Below, in pieces: positions 52,853 to 61,136 of a stretch of DNA of 64,000 nt. The notes under the pieces were generated by a model, which saw nothing but the letters and a program-made list of their open reading frames with translations, was not told the origin of the DNA and made no database searches. Every line of letters starts with the position of its first letter. Position 1 is the first letter of the stretch. A program made the position numbers and the translations under genes. The DNA comes from VRUE01 sp047519745 (GTDB lineage: Bacteria; Actinomycetota; Thermoleophilia; Solirubrobacterales; 70-9): assembly GCA_047519745.1 (NCBI GenBank), contig JAPVSJ010000038.1:1-64000 (forward strand). Reading direction: 5' to 3'.

Positions 52853-53532
52853 GATGAGCTCCCCTCCCCCGCCGTCGGGGGCGAGGCCGCGGCCGCCTTG
52901 ACCCTAGCGGGATACGGGGGAACCACACCATGGCGGCGTACCAGGAGCACGTGCCAGACGACCAGGGCGACGACGACGACCGGAAGCAGGATCACGTGGA
53001 AGGTGTACATCTGGCCGAAGTTGGCGACGTTGAAGAAGGCACCAATGCCGACCGAGTTGAGCCCGTCCTTGCCCTCGCTGGCGATCCACTGGGAATCGAA
53101 GTTCTGCTGGGAGAGATAGCCGGTGAAAGCGGCGCCGATCGCGACCAGGAACGTGATCGCCCCCGTCACCCAGGTTCGCCCCCGTCCACCGCGCCAGGCC
53201 CCCATGAAGAACTTGCCCCAGAGGTGGACGACCATCGCGAAGAAGAAGAGCTCGACCGCCCAGAGGTGGATGCTGTTGAAGAAGCGCCCGAGGCTGGAGA
53301 TGTGCCACCAGGTCGGGCCCTTCAGCCCGAGGATCATCCCGGAGACGACGATCACGATCAGGGCGGCGATCGTGGCGACGCCGAACACGTATATCCACGA
53401 GGAGACGTAGGCCGGCTGGCGGTCCGGGAGGAGCTTCTCCGGCGGCAGCGCGCGGACGGCTCGCTCCCGCACCCAGGTGGTCCACATCTGCCGCTCCGCA
53501 GCGGACACCGGCGCTCCCTTCTCCTCGCTCAC
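52849..53532 (-). CDS. qcrB: Cytochrome b N-terminal (b6-like) subunit
   Basis: The 227-residue protein has four membrane helices. Heme-ligand His pairs lie in NSIHLWAVELFFFAMVVHLWG and MYTFHVILLPVVVVALVVWHVLL, which is the b6 arrangement of two b hemes. It carries the electron-bifurcating core of a quinol:cytochrome c reductase. No Rieske or cytochrome c gene is in the window, so those parts must be elsewhere or absent. The start is GTG 53532 (GTGA overlap). Confidence 0.87.
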   Translation of the reverse strand: MSEEKGAPVSAAERQMWTTWVRERAVRALPPEKLLPDRQPAYVSSWIYVFGVATIAALIVIVVSGMILGLKGPTWWHISSLGRFFNSIHLWAVELFFFAMVVHLWGKFFMGAWRGGRGRTWVTGAITFLVAIGAAFTGYLSQQNFDSQWIASEGKDGLNSVGIGAFFNVANFGQMYTFHVILLPVVVVALVVWHVLLVRRHGVVPPYPARVKAAAASPPTAGEGSSS

Positions 53533-53732
53533 GGAGTGCGCTCCCGCTTCGGGAACGGGATGAAGATGGCAGCGACGAAGACCGCGATCATCAGGAGGAT
53601 GACGACGACGTTCGCCACCGACATCTGGAAGAAGTGCCAGTGCAGGTAGTGCGCTGGGCCACTCAAGTCGAATAGCGCCGCAAAAGGGACAACGGGTATT
53701 ACTGCTGCGATCACGCCACCTCCAACCGGCAT
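53529..53732 (-). CDS. Small membrane protein heading the cytochrome b operon (67 aa)
   Basis: The product has two hydrophobic stretches, the second being NVVVILLMIAVFVAAIFIPF, and a His-bearing HYLHWHFFQMS segment between them. Its ATG at 53732 begins the operon and its stop overlaps the cytochrome b start. The His-rich loop at the membrane surface suggests a small subunit of the bc-type complex. No family name is offered. Confidence 0.65.
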   Translation of the reverse strand: MPVGGGVIAAVIPVVPFAALFDLSGPAHYLHWHFFQMSVANVVVILLMIAVFVAAIFIPFPKRERTP

Positions 53733-53816
53733 CGGGAATTTAGGCGACGCTACAGCGCGAATATGAGCCGGTCAACCGGGATAACTACGTACGACCGTGC
53801 CTAAGCGGTTTCTAAG

Positions 53817-54023
53817 CTAAGGAAAGACGGTCTCCCCCGTCTCACTGTCGACGATCGTGATCGCGACCGCGGGACAGGCTTCGGCCGCTTCGAGCATCAG
53901 GTCGTCGGGGCCGGTGCCGATCACTTCGGCGATGTCGCCGAGGCGGAAGACCTCGGGGGCGATGTCGACGCAGTCGCCGTGGGCGCTGCACTCGTTGGGA
54001 TCGATGGTGGGAACGTAGGTCAT
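53817..54023 (-). CDS. [3Fe-4S]-type ferredoxin
   Basis: The 68-residue ferredoxin has three cluster cysteines: Cys12 and Cys18 in CSAHGDC (CxxHxxC) and Cys50 in AACP-like EACPAVAI. This pattern is typical of the small ferredoxins that serve P450s and oxygenases. Its ATG overlaps the reductase stop (ATGA), so it should accept electrons from that flavoprotein. It is the last gene of the six-gene redox operon. Confidence 0.88.
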   Translation of the reverse strand: MTYVPTIDPNECSAHGDCVDIAPEVFRLGDIAEVIGTGPDDLMLEAAEACPAVAITIVDSETGETVFP

Positions 54024-55213
54024 GCTGCTATTTCCTCTCGGTCGGCGGCAGGGAAGTGGCCGCGGTCGATTTGCTTGCGAAGCGCCGGGATTGCGCGCGG
54101 GCGACCGACGGTCAGGCCGGCGATGGCATTGCCCGACTGGGTGAAGACGGCTTCGAAGTCCCGTGACGTGGGGTCGCCCTCGAAGGCGACGGCGTCGGCG
54201 CGGTGGGCGTGGCCGACGTACTGGATCCGCAACCCGTACTGGTCGCTCCAGAAGCTGGGCAGCGGCGGCGTACCGGGGTACTCGCCGAGCATCGATTTGG
54301 CGACCGCGGCACCCTGCCAGGCGGCGGCATCCCAGTGCTCGGTGCGGGCGTGGACGCCGAAACGCGGATCGAAGGGCACCGAGGCGTCTCCGGCGGCGAA
54401 GACGCCGGCCAGCTTGGTGCGACCGGCGGTATCGGTGTGCACGCCGTCGGTCTCGAGGCCGCTGCCCTGCAGCCAGCCGGTCGCCGGGGAGGTGCCGACG
54501 CCGACTACGACGGCGTCGCAGGCGACGGCGGTGCCGTCGGCGAGGACGAGCTCCTCCACCCTGCCGCTGCCGCGAGCGCCCTCCAGCATCGTCCCGGTCA
54601 GCACCCGGACGCCTTCGTCTCGGTGCAGCTCGGCGAACCATCCACCCAGCTCGGCGCCGAGGATCGGCGCCAGCGGCGTCTCCAGCGCCTCGATCATCGT
54701 CACCTCCACACCCAGGCGGCGGGCCGTCGCCGCCACCTCCTGGCCGATGAAGCCGGCACCGACGATCGCCAGGCGGGCGCCGGCGGTCAGCTCGCCGCGA
54801 AGTCGGCGGGCGTCGGCGAGGGTGCGCAGGTAGTGGACGTTCTCGAAGCCCTCTAGGAACGGCAGGCGGCGGGCGGCCCCGCCGGTGGCGATCAGCAGCT
54901 TCTCGTAAGGCAGGTCCACGCCGGAGTCGAGCCGCAGCCGCCGCGCCGTCGGATCGAGTCCCTCGGCGCGGACGCCGAGCAGCAGGTCGACCTGCTTCTC
55001 CTCATACCACCCAGCCGGGCGGTAGGCGACCGTCTCCTCGCTCACGTCCCCGGCCAGCAGCTCCTTGGAGAGCGGCGGCCGGTCATACGGCGCCTCGGGC
55101 TCGGCGCAGACCATCCGCACCGAGCCGTCGTAGCCGCACCGCCGCAGGGTCTCGGCGCAGCGCTGGGCGGCGAGACCGCCGCCGACGATGACAACACCGT
55201 GGTCTTTCATCAT
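54020..55213 (-). CDS. FAD-dependent ferredoxin reductase-type oxidoreductase
   Basis: The 397-residue flavoprotein has two Rossmann motifs, GVVIVGGGLAAQ at the N-terminus and LAIVGAGFIGQEVA near residue 145, and the FAD block GVFAAGDAS. This is the rubredoxin/ferredoxin reductase architecture with a C-terminal reductase domain. It would use NAD(P)H to reduce the ferredoxin encoded next. The start is ATG 55213 (overlap ATGA) or 55210; GGAGGAGG lies just upstream. Confidence 0.88.
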   Translation of the reverse strand: MMKDHGVVIVGGGLAAQRCAETLRRCGYDGSVRMVCAEPEAPYDRPPLSKELLAGDVSEETVAYRPAGWYEEKQVDLLLGVRAEGLDPTARRLRLDSGVDLPYEKLLIATGGAARRLPFLEGFENVHYLRTLADARRLRGELTAGARLAIVGAGFIGQEVAATARRLGVEVTMIEALETPLAPILGAELGGWFAELHRDEGVRVLTGTMLEGARGSGRVEELVLADGTAVACDAVVVGVGTSPATGWLQGSGLETDGVHTDTAGRTKLAGVFAAGDASVPFDPRFGVHARTEHWDAAAWQGAAVAKSMLGEYPGTPPLPSFWSDQYGLRIQYVGHAHRADAVAFEGDPTSRDFEAVFTQSGNAIAGLTVGRPRAIPALRKQIDRGHFPAADREEIAA

Positions 55214-55881
55214 GCCTCCTCCAGGACTGGGGTTCGGGAAAGGGAGCCGCCGTGCTGGTGAGCGGCGGGGAGCGGGTGGTGGTCGCGCCCTCCGGCGTGT
55301 TCGCGTTCCTCCTGGCGCGAGCGGCTGCGCTTGGCGCCGCCCGAGAAGACGCGATAGACGAACAGTCCTCCGATGACCGGCGCCGTCATCAGCACCCACC
55401 ACCTGAACCAGACGGTGGAGGCATCGGTACCGGAGCCGAAGGCGTGCGCCAGGCCGAGCACGTAGACGAGGATCGTCGCCCGGTGCGCCTTGCGCCAGAG
55501 CTTGGCGCCGATCCGCTTGCGGAAGTAGAAGCTGAGGCCGAGCGCCGCGGCGAGGTAGCCGCCGACAACACCGAGGCCCGTCCACAACGGCCGGAAGCCC
55601 ATCGTGAAGGGAACGGCGATTCCGGCGGCCCCGGGGTTCAGCCAGGGGTCGCCGAGCAGGGTGATGCCGTGGACCGCGATCGCGATCAGCCCGGCAAGCG
55701 CCGTGTGCTCGTGGATCGCCAGCAGCTTGCGCGAGAGGCCCGGGCGGCGCATCACCTTGCCGGCCATCGCCAGGCCGAGGCCTACCGAGATCGTCACCAG
55801 GACGAGCGCGACCAGGCCGGAGGCGCGACTCGCGAGCCACCAGCCGTGCGTCTGCAGGGTGGTCGAAGCCGCGGCGTTCAT
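55210..55881 (-). CDS. Ferric-reductase-like heme membrane protein (paralogue)
   Basis: The 223-residue protein has about six membrane helices with paired His residues (IHEHTALAGLIAIAVHGI and KAHRATILVYVLGLAHAFG). It closely parallels the protein at 50245. A His/Arg/Ser-rich tail (REHAGGRDHHPLPAAHQHGG) is added at the C-terminus. It lies between ApbE and the flavoprotein reductase, with TGATG and ATGA overlaps. It probably carries electrons across the membrane. Confidence 0.8.
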   Translation of the reverse strand: MNAAASTTLQTHGWWLASRASGLVALVLVTISVGLGLAMAGKVMRRPGLSRKLLAIHEHTALAGLIAIAVHGITLLGDPWLNPGAAGIAVPFTMGFRPLWTGLGVVGGYLAAALGLSFYFRKRIGAKLWRKAHRATILVYVLGLAHAFGSGTDASTVWFRWWVLMTAPVIGGLFVYRVFSGGAKRSRSRQEEREHAGGRDHHPLPAAHQHGGSLSRTPVLEEA

Positions 55882-56867
55882 CAGCCGCCCCCGCCGACCA
55901 GAGTGTCAGGGATGCGGATGCGAGGACGGCCGACGCTGAGCGGGCCGACCGCCTCGATCCGGCCGCTGTCGTGGATCAGGAAGCCACCCTGCTCGGCGAG
56001 CACCTCACGGCCGCCCTCGGGCCCCGAGAGCAACGCCGCCTTGGAGAGGGTCTCGGCCTCGACCGCCGTACCACCGAGCGCGGTGACGCCGATCAGCCCG
56101 GTCCAGGCCGGCTCTCCCGTGGCGGGATCGAGCAGGTGGTGAGCGTAGCGGCCGGTGGCGTCGCGCCAGATGCGCACGTTGAGGCCCGAGGTCGCGACGC
56201 CGCCGGTACCGAGGCGAAGCACGTGGGCGCGCTCCCCCGTCAGCGGGTGCTCGACATGAACCTCGTAGGGGTTGACCAGGGCGTCGGCGCCGCCGATCCG
56301 GATGTCGCCACCGCAGTCGACGATGAAGCGCGAGTAGCCGCGCAGCTGGCCTGCGAGGAGATCGGCGGCGAGGCCCTTGCCGGCGCCGCCGGTGTCGAAG
56401 CGGACGCCGGGCGGACGGGAGATCGTGCCGGCCTCGTCGTCGACCTCGAACTGGCGCCAGCGCGCCGCCGGATTCGGGCTCGCGGGGCGCCGCGGCGGCG
56501 CCTCGCCGAGGGCCACGCCGAGCGGGGCGCCGGGTACCCCGGCGCGCGAGGCGACGTACCCGGCCGACTCGATCTCATCGGCCAGGGTCGGGTCGACGAG
56601 GCCGCCGCTGCGCTCGGCCGCCGCCAGCCCCGCTTTGACCGCGGCCCGGAGCAGCTCGGAAGCGGGCACGCACTCGCGCGGGTCGGCGTTGAGCGCGCTC
56701 AGCTCGCTGTCGGGCTTGAACCGCGACAGCGCCGCGTCGAAGGCGACGATGAATTCCCGTGCCCCCTCGGCCGCTGCCGGCGCCGGGTCCATCCCGGGCC
56801 CCGGCTCGCCGATCAGCAGCCGGACATGGGAGCCCATCGCGTCGAAGGTGACGTCGTGCTCGCTCAT
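55881..56867 (-). CDS. apbE: FAD:protein FMN transferase (ApbE family)
   Basis: The 328-residue enzyme attaches FMN covalently to a Thr/Ser of a target protein. Family blocks are MGSHVRLL at the N-terminus, DTGGAGKGLAADLLAGQL, IVDCGGDIRIGG and the metal-binding VTALGGTAVEAETLSKAAL (usually a TVxxxDALST-like site). No export signal is obvious. No classical FMN_bind-domain protein is encoded nearby, so its target is open. The two low-complexity proteins just upstream are candidates only by position. Confidence 0.88.
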   Translation of the reverse strand: MSEHDVTFDAMGSHVRLLIGEPGPGMDPAPAAAEGAREFIVAFDAALSRFKPDSELSALNADPRECVPASELLRAAVKAGLAAAERSGGLVDPTLADEIESAGYVASRAGVPGAPLGVALGEAPPRRPASPNPAARWRQFEVDDEAGTISRPPGVRFDTGGAGKGLAADLLAGQLRGYSRFIVDCGGDIRIGGADALVNPYEVHVEHPLTGERAHVLRLGTGGVATSGLNVRIWRDATGRYAHHLLDPATGEPAWTGLIGVTALGGTAVEAETLSKAALLSGPEGGREVLAEQGGFLIHDSGRIEAVGPLSVGRPRIRIPDTLVGGGG

Positions 56868-56869
56868 CG

Positions 56870-57154
56870 TCAGGAGGCGCCGGTCGTGACGGGGGCCGCG
56901 CCGGACGCGGAGACGGCCGACGCCGAGCTGGTGGTGACGGGACCACTGGTTACGGTCGAGGCTCCGGGCGTCGGTACGAAGGTCGTAACGACCCGCCGTT
57001 TTATCACCTTGCGGACCAGGACCGGCTGGGACGCCGGAGCGCTCGCGGCGCTGAGCTGGTAGGTGAGCAGGGCGAAGAGCACCGCGAAGAGCGCAATCGA
57101 CCCCCAGAGCACCAGGGCGGGGCTGGGGCGGCGGGCACGGGCTCGCTCAGTCAT
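56870..57154 (-). CDS. Membrane-anchored Thr/Ser-rich protein with KVIKRR motif (94 aa)
   Basis: It has a short basic N-terminus, one helix (LVLWGSIALFAVLFALLTYQ), then PVLVRKVIKRRVVTTFVPTP and a Ser/Thr/Ala tail ending APVTTGAS. The VRxKVIxR element also occurs in the protein at 57147. Its ATG overlaps that gene by eight bases, and apbE starts two bases after its stop. The TTGAS end loosely recalls an ApbE flavinylation sequon, but there is no surrounding FMN_bind domain. Confidence 0.65.
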   Translation of the reverse strand: MTERARARRPSPALVLWGSIALFAVLFALLTYQLSAASAPASQPVLVRKVIKRRVVTTFVPTPGASTVTSGPVTTSSASAVSASGAAPVTTGAS

Positions 57155-57887
57155 CGTGGCCCCCGCTCTCGTGCTCGCCGCCACCACCGCCCGCGCCACC
57201 GCTACTCGAGGTGACGACCGGGGTGCCGGCACCTCCGCCGGAGCCAGAGCCGGCGCTGGCTCCGCTCGTGTGGGTGACGACCGGAGTGGTCGGGGCCGCG
57301 CCGCCACCCGAGCCGGCGTGGGAACCGCTGGAGTGGGTGGTGACCGGCGCGCTGTGCCCGCCGCCGGTGGAGCCGGAGTGGGAGTGGGAGCCGCTGCTGT
57401 GGGTAACCACCGGCGAGCCGTGCCTGCGACCACCGTGGGAGTGGGAGTGCGAGCGCGAGCCGCTGGTGTGGGTGACGACGGGCGTGGAGCCCGAGCCGGT
57501 CATCGCGCCGGAGGAGCCGCTCGGCGCGCTCGACGATCCGCTGGAAGAGGTCGAAACGGGCGAGGAGGAATAGGAGGAGGACGGAGTCGATCCCGCCGAT
57601 CCGGTCGAGGAGGCGCCCGTGGTGGCGCTGGCGCTGCCGGAGTAACCGCCTGCGCCCGCGTAGCCGCCGGCGGCGCCTCCCGCCATCGGGGACGAGCCCG
57701 CCGGATAGTTCGGCTTGGCGTGCTTGGTGACGTGGATAGTGCGGCGGATCACCTTGGTGCGGACCTGGGGCCTGGCGGCCACCGGTTCGGATGCCTGCTG
57801 GTGATTCGCGCTCAGCGCCAGACCGGTCAGCCCCCCTAGGCCGAGAATGGTCACGCCCGCTGCGATTCTGGTCTTGACTCTTTTCAC
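57147..57887 (-). CDS. Exported Ser/Gly/His-rich protein with five PVVTHxSG repeats and a DD tail
   Basis: The 246-residue product starts at GTG 57887 after CAGGAGG. The signal or anchor segment reads RIAAGVTILGLGGLTGLALS. A VRTKVIRRTIHV block follows, then a long Gly/Ser/Thr stretch. Five units of the [TSA]PV[VT]T[HS][TS]SG type occur between residues 130 and 230, with His-rich spacers (RSHSHSHGG). The C-terminus is Gly-rich and ends GGHDD. It is likely surface-exposed and may bind metal. It heads the six-gene redox operon. Confidence 0.7.
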   Translation of the reverse strand: MKRVKTRIAAGVTILGLGGLTGLALSANHQQASEPVAARPQVRTKVIRRTIHVTKHAKPNYPAGSSPMAGGAAGGYAGAGGYSGSASATTGASSTGSAGSTPSSSYSSSPVSTSSSGSSSAPSGSSGAMTGSGSTPVVTHTSGSRSHSHSHGGRRHGSPVVTHSSGSHSHSGSTGGGHSAPVTTHSSGSHAGSGGGAAPTTPVVTHTSGASAGSGSGGGAGTPVVTSSSGGAGGGGGEHESGGHDD

Positions 57888-58024
57888 GTCGATTTCCTCC
57901 TGGCCGAAGTTGTGGGCGCAGTGTGGACGGGCTGGGTGCAAGGCGAGCCAAGGGGCGGGTAAAGGGTTGGCAAAACCTCTCGGCCGGCGTCTTTACGGTC
58001 GAATCCCACCGTTACAGTTGCCCA
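57888..58024. promoter_or_regulatory. Divergent promoter region, redox operon and two-component system
   Basis: These 137 bases separate the GTG of the Ser/Gly-rich protein from the ATG of the response regulator. Both operons must start here, so the regulator probably binds it. The stretch near 57958-58018 is less GC-rich. I see no clean palindrome or repeat long enough to name an operator. Confidence 0.45.
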
Positions 58025-58735
58025 ATGGCCACCCCGGCGCCGAGCGGACGCATCCTCGTCGTCGAGGACGAGGACTCGATCTCCGAGCCGTTCGCCGAAG
58101 CGCTGCGCCGTGCCGGCTTCGAGGCATTGGTCACCGGGACCGCGGCTGGCGCGCTGCAGATGGCCGAGGAGGCCGAGCCGGATCTGGTCATGCTCGACCT
58201 CGCCCTCCCCGATGGCGACGGCCGCGACGTCTGCCGCGAGCTGCGCCGCCGCTCCGACGTGCCAATCGTGATGCTGACCGCGCGCGGTACCGAGATGGAC
58301 AAGATCGTCGGCCTGGAGCTGGGGGCCGACGACTACGTGGTCAAGCCATTCAGCGCCGCCGAGGTGATCTCGCGAATCCGTGCCGTACTGCGACGCAGTG
58401 CCCCGCGCGACGGCGCCTCCGCGGAGCCGATCCGGATCGGCGAGCTGGAGCTCGACCCGGCGGCGCGGATCGCCAAGCTGGGCTCGGCCGAGCTCGAGCT
58501 CTCGCGCAAGGAGTTCGACCTGCTCGCCGAGCTGATGCGCCACGCCGGGCACGTCGTCACGCGCGAGGACCTGATGGCGAAGGTCTGGGACGTCAACTGG
58601 TTCGGCTCGACCAAGACGCTCGACGTCCACATCGGCTGGCTGCGGCGCAAGCTCGGCGACGACCCCAATCAGCCCACATACATCGAGACCGTGCGCGGGG
58701 TCGGTTTCCGCTTCGCCGCGCCGGAGGCAGAGTGA
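58025..58735 (+). CDS. OmpR-family response regulator
   Basis: The 236-residue regulator has a receiver domain with Asp58 in LVMLDLALPDG and Lys in YVVKPF. A winged-helix effector follows with TKTLDVHIGWLRRKLGDD and VRGVGFRFA. It is divergent from the redox operon and is followed by its kinase after 58 bases. That gap contains a small imperfect hairpin (TTGTGCGTG / CACGTACAA). Confidence 0.93.
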   Translation: MATPAPSGRILVVEDEDSISEPFAEALRRAGFEALVTGTAAGALQMAEEAEPDLVMLDLALPDGDGRDVCRELRRRSDVPIVMLTARGTEMDKIVGLELGADDYVVKPFSAAEVISRIRAVLRRSAPRDGASAEPIRIGELELDPAARIAKLGSAELELSRKEFDLLAELMRHAGHVVTREDLMAKVWDVNWFGSTKTLDVHIGWLRRKLGDDPNQPTYIETVRGVGFRFAAPEAE

Positions 58736-58793
58736 GCGCTGTCGAGCTTGTGCGTGCGATGACACGTACAAACTCCACAGCGGCGGTTCGGCG

Positions 58794-60158
58794 ATGAGCC
58801 TGCGGGCGACCCTGCTGCTTGCGCTGGCCTACGTCCTGCTGCTGGCGCTGATCGCGCTCGGCGTGCCGCTCGCGGTCAGCCTGCGCGACCGGGTCGACTC
58901 CGAGGTGAAGGGCCAGGCGCGCAGCCAGGCCGACGTCGTCGCCGCGACCGCCGCCGAGCTGCTCGACCCCGGGCAGCGCGCCGGCCTCAACCGCCTGGTC
59001 CGCGTCTCGGCCGACAGCGTGCGCGGCAGGGTGATCGTCGTCAACCGTCGTGGCCTCCTGCTTGCCGACTCGGCCGGCGCCCCGGCCGGGCGCAGCTACG
59101 CAAGCCGGCCCGAGATCCGCGCGGCGCTGGAAGGACACGGCGAGCAGATCACCCGCAACAGCGAAACGCTGGGCGCCGAAATCCTCGCCACGTCAGTGCC
59201 GGTGCTCGAACACGGCCGGCCGGCCGGCGCCGTGCGTGTCACCCAGAGCGTCGCCGCCGTCAACCACGCGGTGCGCACGTCGATCCTCGCCCTCGCGGCC
59301 TTGGCGGCAGTGGTCCTGCTGTTGGGGCTGATCGCCGGCGCCCTGATCGCCCAGCAGATAGCCCGTCCGATCCGCCGCCTCGACCGGGCTGCCCGCGGCG
59401 TCGCGACCGGCGACCTCGATGCCACGGTGACGGTCGAAGGCAGCACCGAGCAGCGCTCGCTGGCCCGCACCTTCAACGAGATGACGCAGCGGCTCAAGCG
59501 GCTGCTCCGCGTGCAGCAGGACTTCGTCGCCGATGCCTCCCACCAGCTGCGCACCCCGTTGACGGGACTGCGCCTGCGCCTCGAGGGGCTCGCCGACCGA
59601 CCCGGGGCCGACCGGGCGACGTCGGCCGAGCTCGAGGCTGGAATGCACGAGATCGACCGGCTTTCGTCGATCGTCGACGAGCTGTTGATCCTCAGCCGTG
59701 CCGGCGAGCACGAGCTGCCGGGCGAAGAGGTCGACCTCGCCGACGCGGCCGAGCGGGCGGCGGAGCGCTGGCGCCACACCGCGGAGGAGCGACGAATCGA
59801 GATCGAGACCGGAGGCGACGCCGCGGCGACGGCCTGGTGCGCGCGACCCGACCTGGACCGCTCGATCGACGCCCTGCTCGAGAACGCATTGCGCTACTCG
59901 CCACCCGGCTCGACCGTGAGGATCGGCGTCGCCCCGGGCGAGATCGAGATCCTCGACGAAGGCCCGGGCCTCGCGGCGGGCGAGGAGGATGCCGTCTTCG
60001 AGCGCTTCAGCCGCGGCAGCGCCGGCCGCCGCGGGCCGAGCGGCACCGGCCTCGGCCTGCCGATCGCGCGCGAGCTGACCCGCCAGTGGGACGGCGAGGT
60101 GACACTGCGCAATCGGGACGGAGCGGGCCTACGTGCTGTCATAGGACTGAAGCGATGA
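58794..60158 (+). CDS. Sensor histidine kinase
   Basis: The 454-residue kinase has an N-terminal helix (residues 5-30), an extracellular sensor of about 130 residues, a second helix near 160-185, a HAMP domain, His in DASHQLRTPLTGLR, and an ATPase domain (DLDRSIDALLENALRYS, ILDEGPGLAAG, GTGLGLPIAREL). The sensor resembles a small PAS/Cache-like fold, with the ligand unknown. The stop overlaps the next gene (ATGA). Confidence 0.92.
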   Translation: MSLRATLLLALAYVLLLALIALGVPLAVSLRDRVDSEVKGQARSQADVVAATAAELLDPGQRAGLNRLVRVSADSVRGRVIVVNRRGLLLADSAGAPAGRSYASRPEIRAALEGHGEQITRNSETLGAEILATSVPVLEHGRPAGAVRVTQSVAAVNHAVRTSILALAALAAVVLLLGLIAGALIAQQIARPIRRLDRAARGVATGDLDATVTVEGSTEQRSLARTFNEMTQRLKRLLRVQQDFVADASHQLRTPLTGLRLRLEGLADRPGADRATSAELEAGMHEIDRLSSIVDELLILSRAGEHELPGEEVDLADAAERAAERWRHTAEERRIEIETGGDAAATAWCARPDLDRSIDALLENALRYSPPGSTVRIGVAPGEIEILDEGPGLAAGEEDAVFERFSRGSAGRRGPSGTGLGLPIARELTRQWDGEVTLRNRDGAGLRAVIGLKR

Positions 60159-60550
60159 GCTCACGAGCGACGATCAAGTGGGTGGGACTTGCCCTGGCAG
60201 GACTGCTGGTCGCCGCGGGAGTGGCGATCGCCGCCAGCAATCTCGCCAGCCAGCAGATCGGCCTGGCCTCCGAACCGATCTCGGCCGGCGACGCCCTCGC
60301 GCCGGCCGCGAGCCCGAACGGCGGTCACGGCTCCCGGCCCTCGGGGCACGGCCCCGGCGACCAGACGACGACGCCGACTGCCCCCACGACGGCCCCGGAA
60401 CCACAACCCACGACCCCGATCCCCACGCCCGAACCGGAAGTCACGACCCCGACCACTTCGGAAGGCGAACCCACGACCCCGACGAGCCCCTCGAACAGCG
60501 CGAGAGACGATCACGGAGGCGGAGGCGGAGGCCGCGGAGCCGACGACTGA
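60155..60550 (+). CDS. Exported Pro/Thr-rich protein with Gly-rich DD tail (131 aa)
   Basis: It begins MSSRATIKWVGLALAGLLVA, a single helix or signal, followed by SQQIGLASEPISAGDALAP. A Pro/Thr/Glu repeat region then reads TTPTAPTTAPEPQPTTPIPT and onward. The end is DDHGGGGGGRGADD. The last residues match the Gly-rich, Asp-Asp C-termini of the proteins at 57147 and 61137. It is translationally coupled to the kinase, so it may be part of the sensing unit. Confidence 0.68.
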   Translation: MSSRATIKWVGLALAGLLVAAGVAIAASNLASQQIGLASEPISAGDALAPAASPNGGHGSRPSGHGPGDQTTTPTAPTTAPEPQPTTPIPTPEPEVTTPTTSEGEPTTPTSPSNSARDDHGGGGGGRGADD

Positions 60551-60560
60551 GTAAGCGGGA

Positions 60561-61031
60561 TCAGCGCGGCGCGCCGACCGCCTCGCGGCGAGTGACGGCC
60601 ACCCTGACTGGTCGTGGATGCGCGGTGACGTGGGTGACCGGCAGATCGGTGAACCGTCGCAGGCGATGCGGGAGGCTCAGCCGCAGCCAGCGGGAGACGC
60701 CGCGCGGCAACGTCGAAACGACCACCTCGTCGAACTTCTCGCTGCCGAGGACGTCGCCCGCTGCCGCCACGGGGTCGGGATCGCCGATCAGGGCGACGTC
60801 GACGTCCAGGCCGGAGATGCGCATGCGGGCGGCCCCGCTCTCGGCTCGCAAGGCGGCTTCGGAGCGGCCGGCCTTCATGTCCGCGGCCCAGTCCAGTCCG
60901 TGCGGGACCGCCGGGACGAGCAGGGTGAAGCGAGCGGGGGATCGCGCCGCCCGCTGACGCAGCGCCGCGATCAGCTCTGGTGAGTCAGCCGTCCGGTTCG
61001 CCACCACCAGGATCCTCGTCTTCAATGCCAT
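60561..61031 (-). CDS. Universal-stress-protein-like (Rossmann-type) protein
   Basis: The 156-residue protein starts MALKTRILVVANRTADSPEL, with strand-turn-helix order, and carries FTLLVPAVPHG and FDEVVVSTLPRGVSRWLRLS. The latter resembles the end of a USP/HUP domain, though the usual ATP motif GxxGxxxS is missing. The ATG 61031 has GAGGAGG upstream. It is convergent with the 131-residue gene, ten bases apart. The function is unknown. Confidence 0.6.
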   Translation of the reverse strand: MALKTRILVVANRTADSPELIAALRQRAARSPARFTLLVPAVPHGLDWAADMKAGRSEAALRAESGAARMRISGLDVDVALIGDPDPVAAAGDVLGSEKFDEVVVSTLPRGVSRWLRLSLPHRLRRFTDLPVTHVTAHPRPVRVAVTRREAVGAPR

Positions 61032-61136
61032 TGGGTCCTCCTCGGGGGGTTGCATCGTCAGCTCAGGTTGCAGCGGCTTGGTAATCGGCTCGTAAGTCCT
61101 CGATGAGACTTCTCTGAAGCACGAATACCCGCTTGC

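Noticed and set aside
57147..57887. FMN_bind-domain acceptor of ApbE
   Set aside because: TTGASST-like strings occur, but within Ser/Gly-rich low complexity and without the FMN_bind fold sequence.
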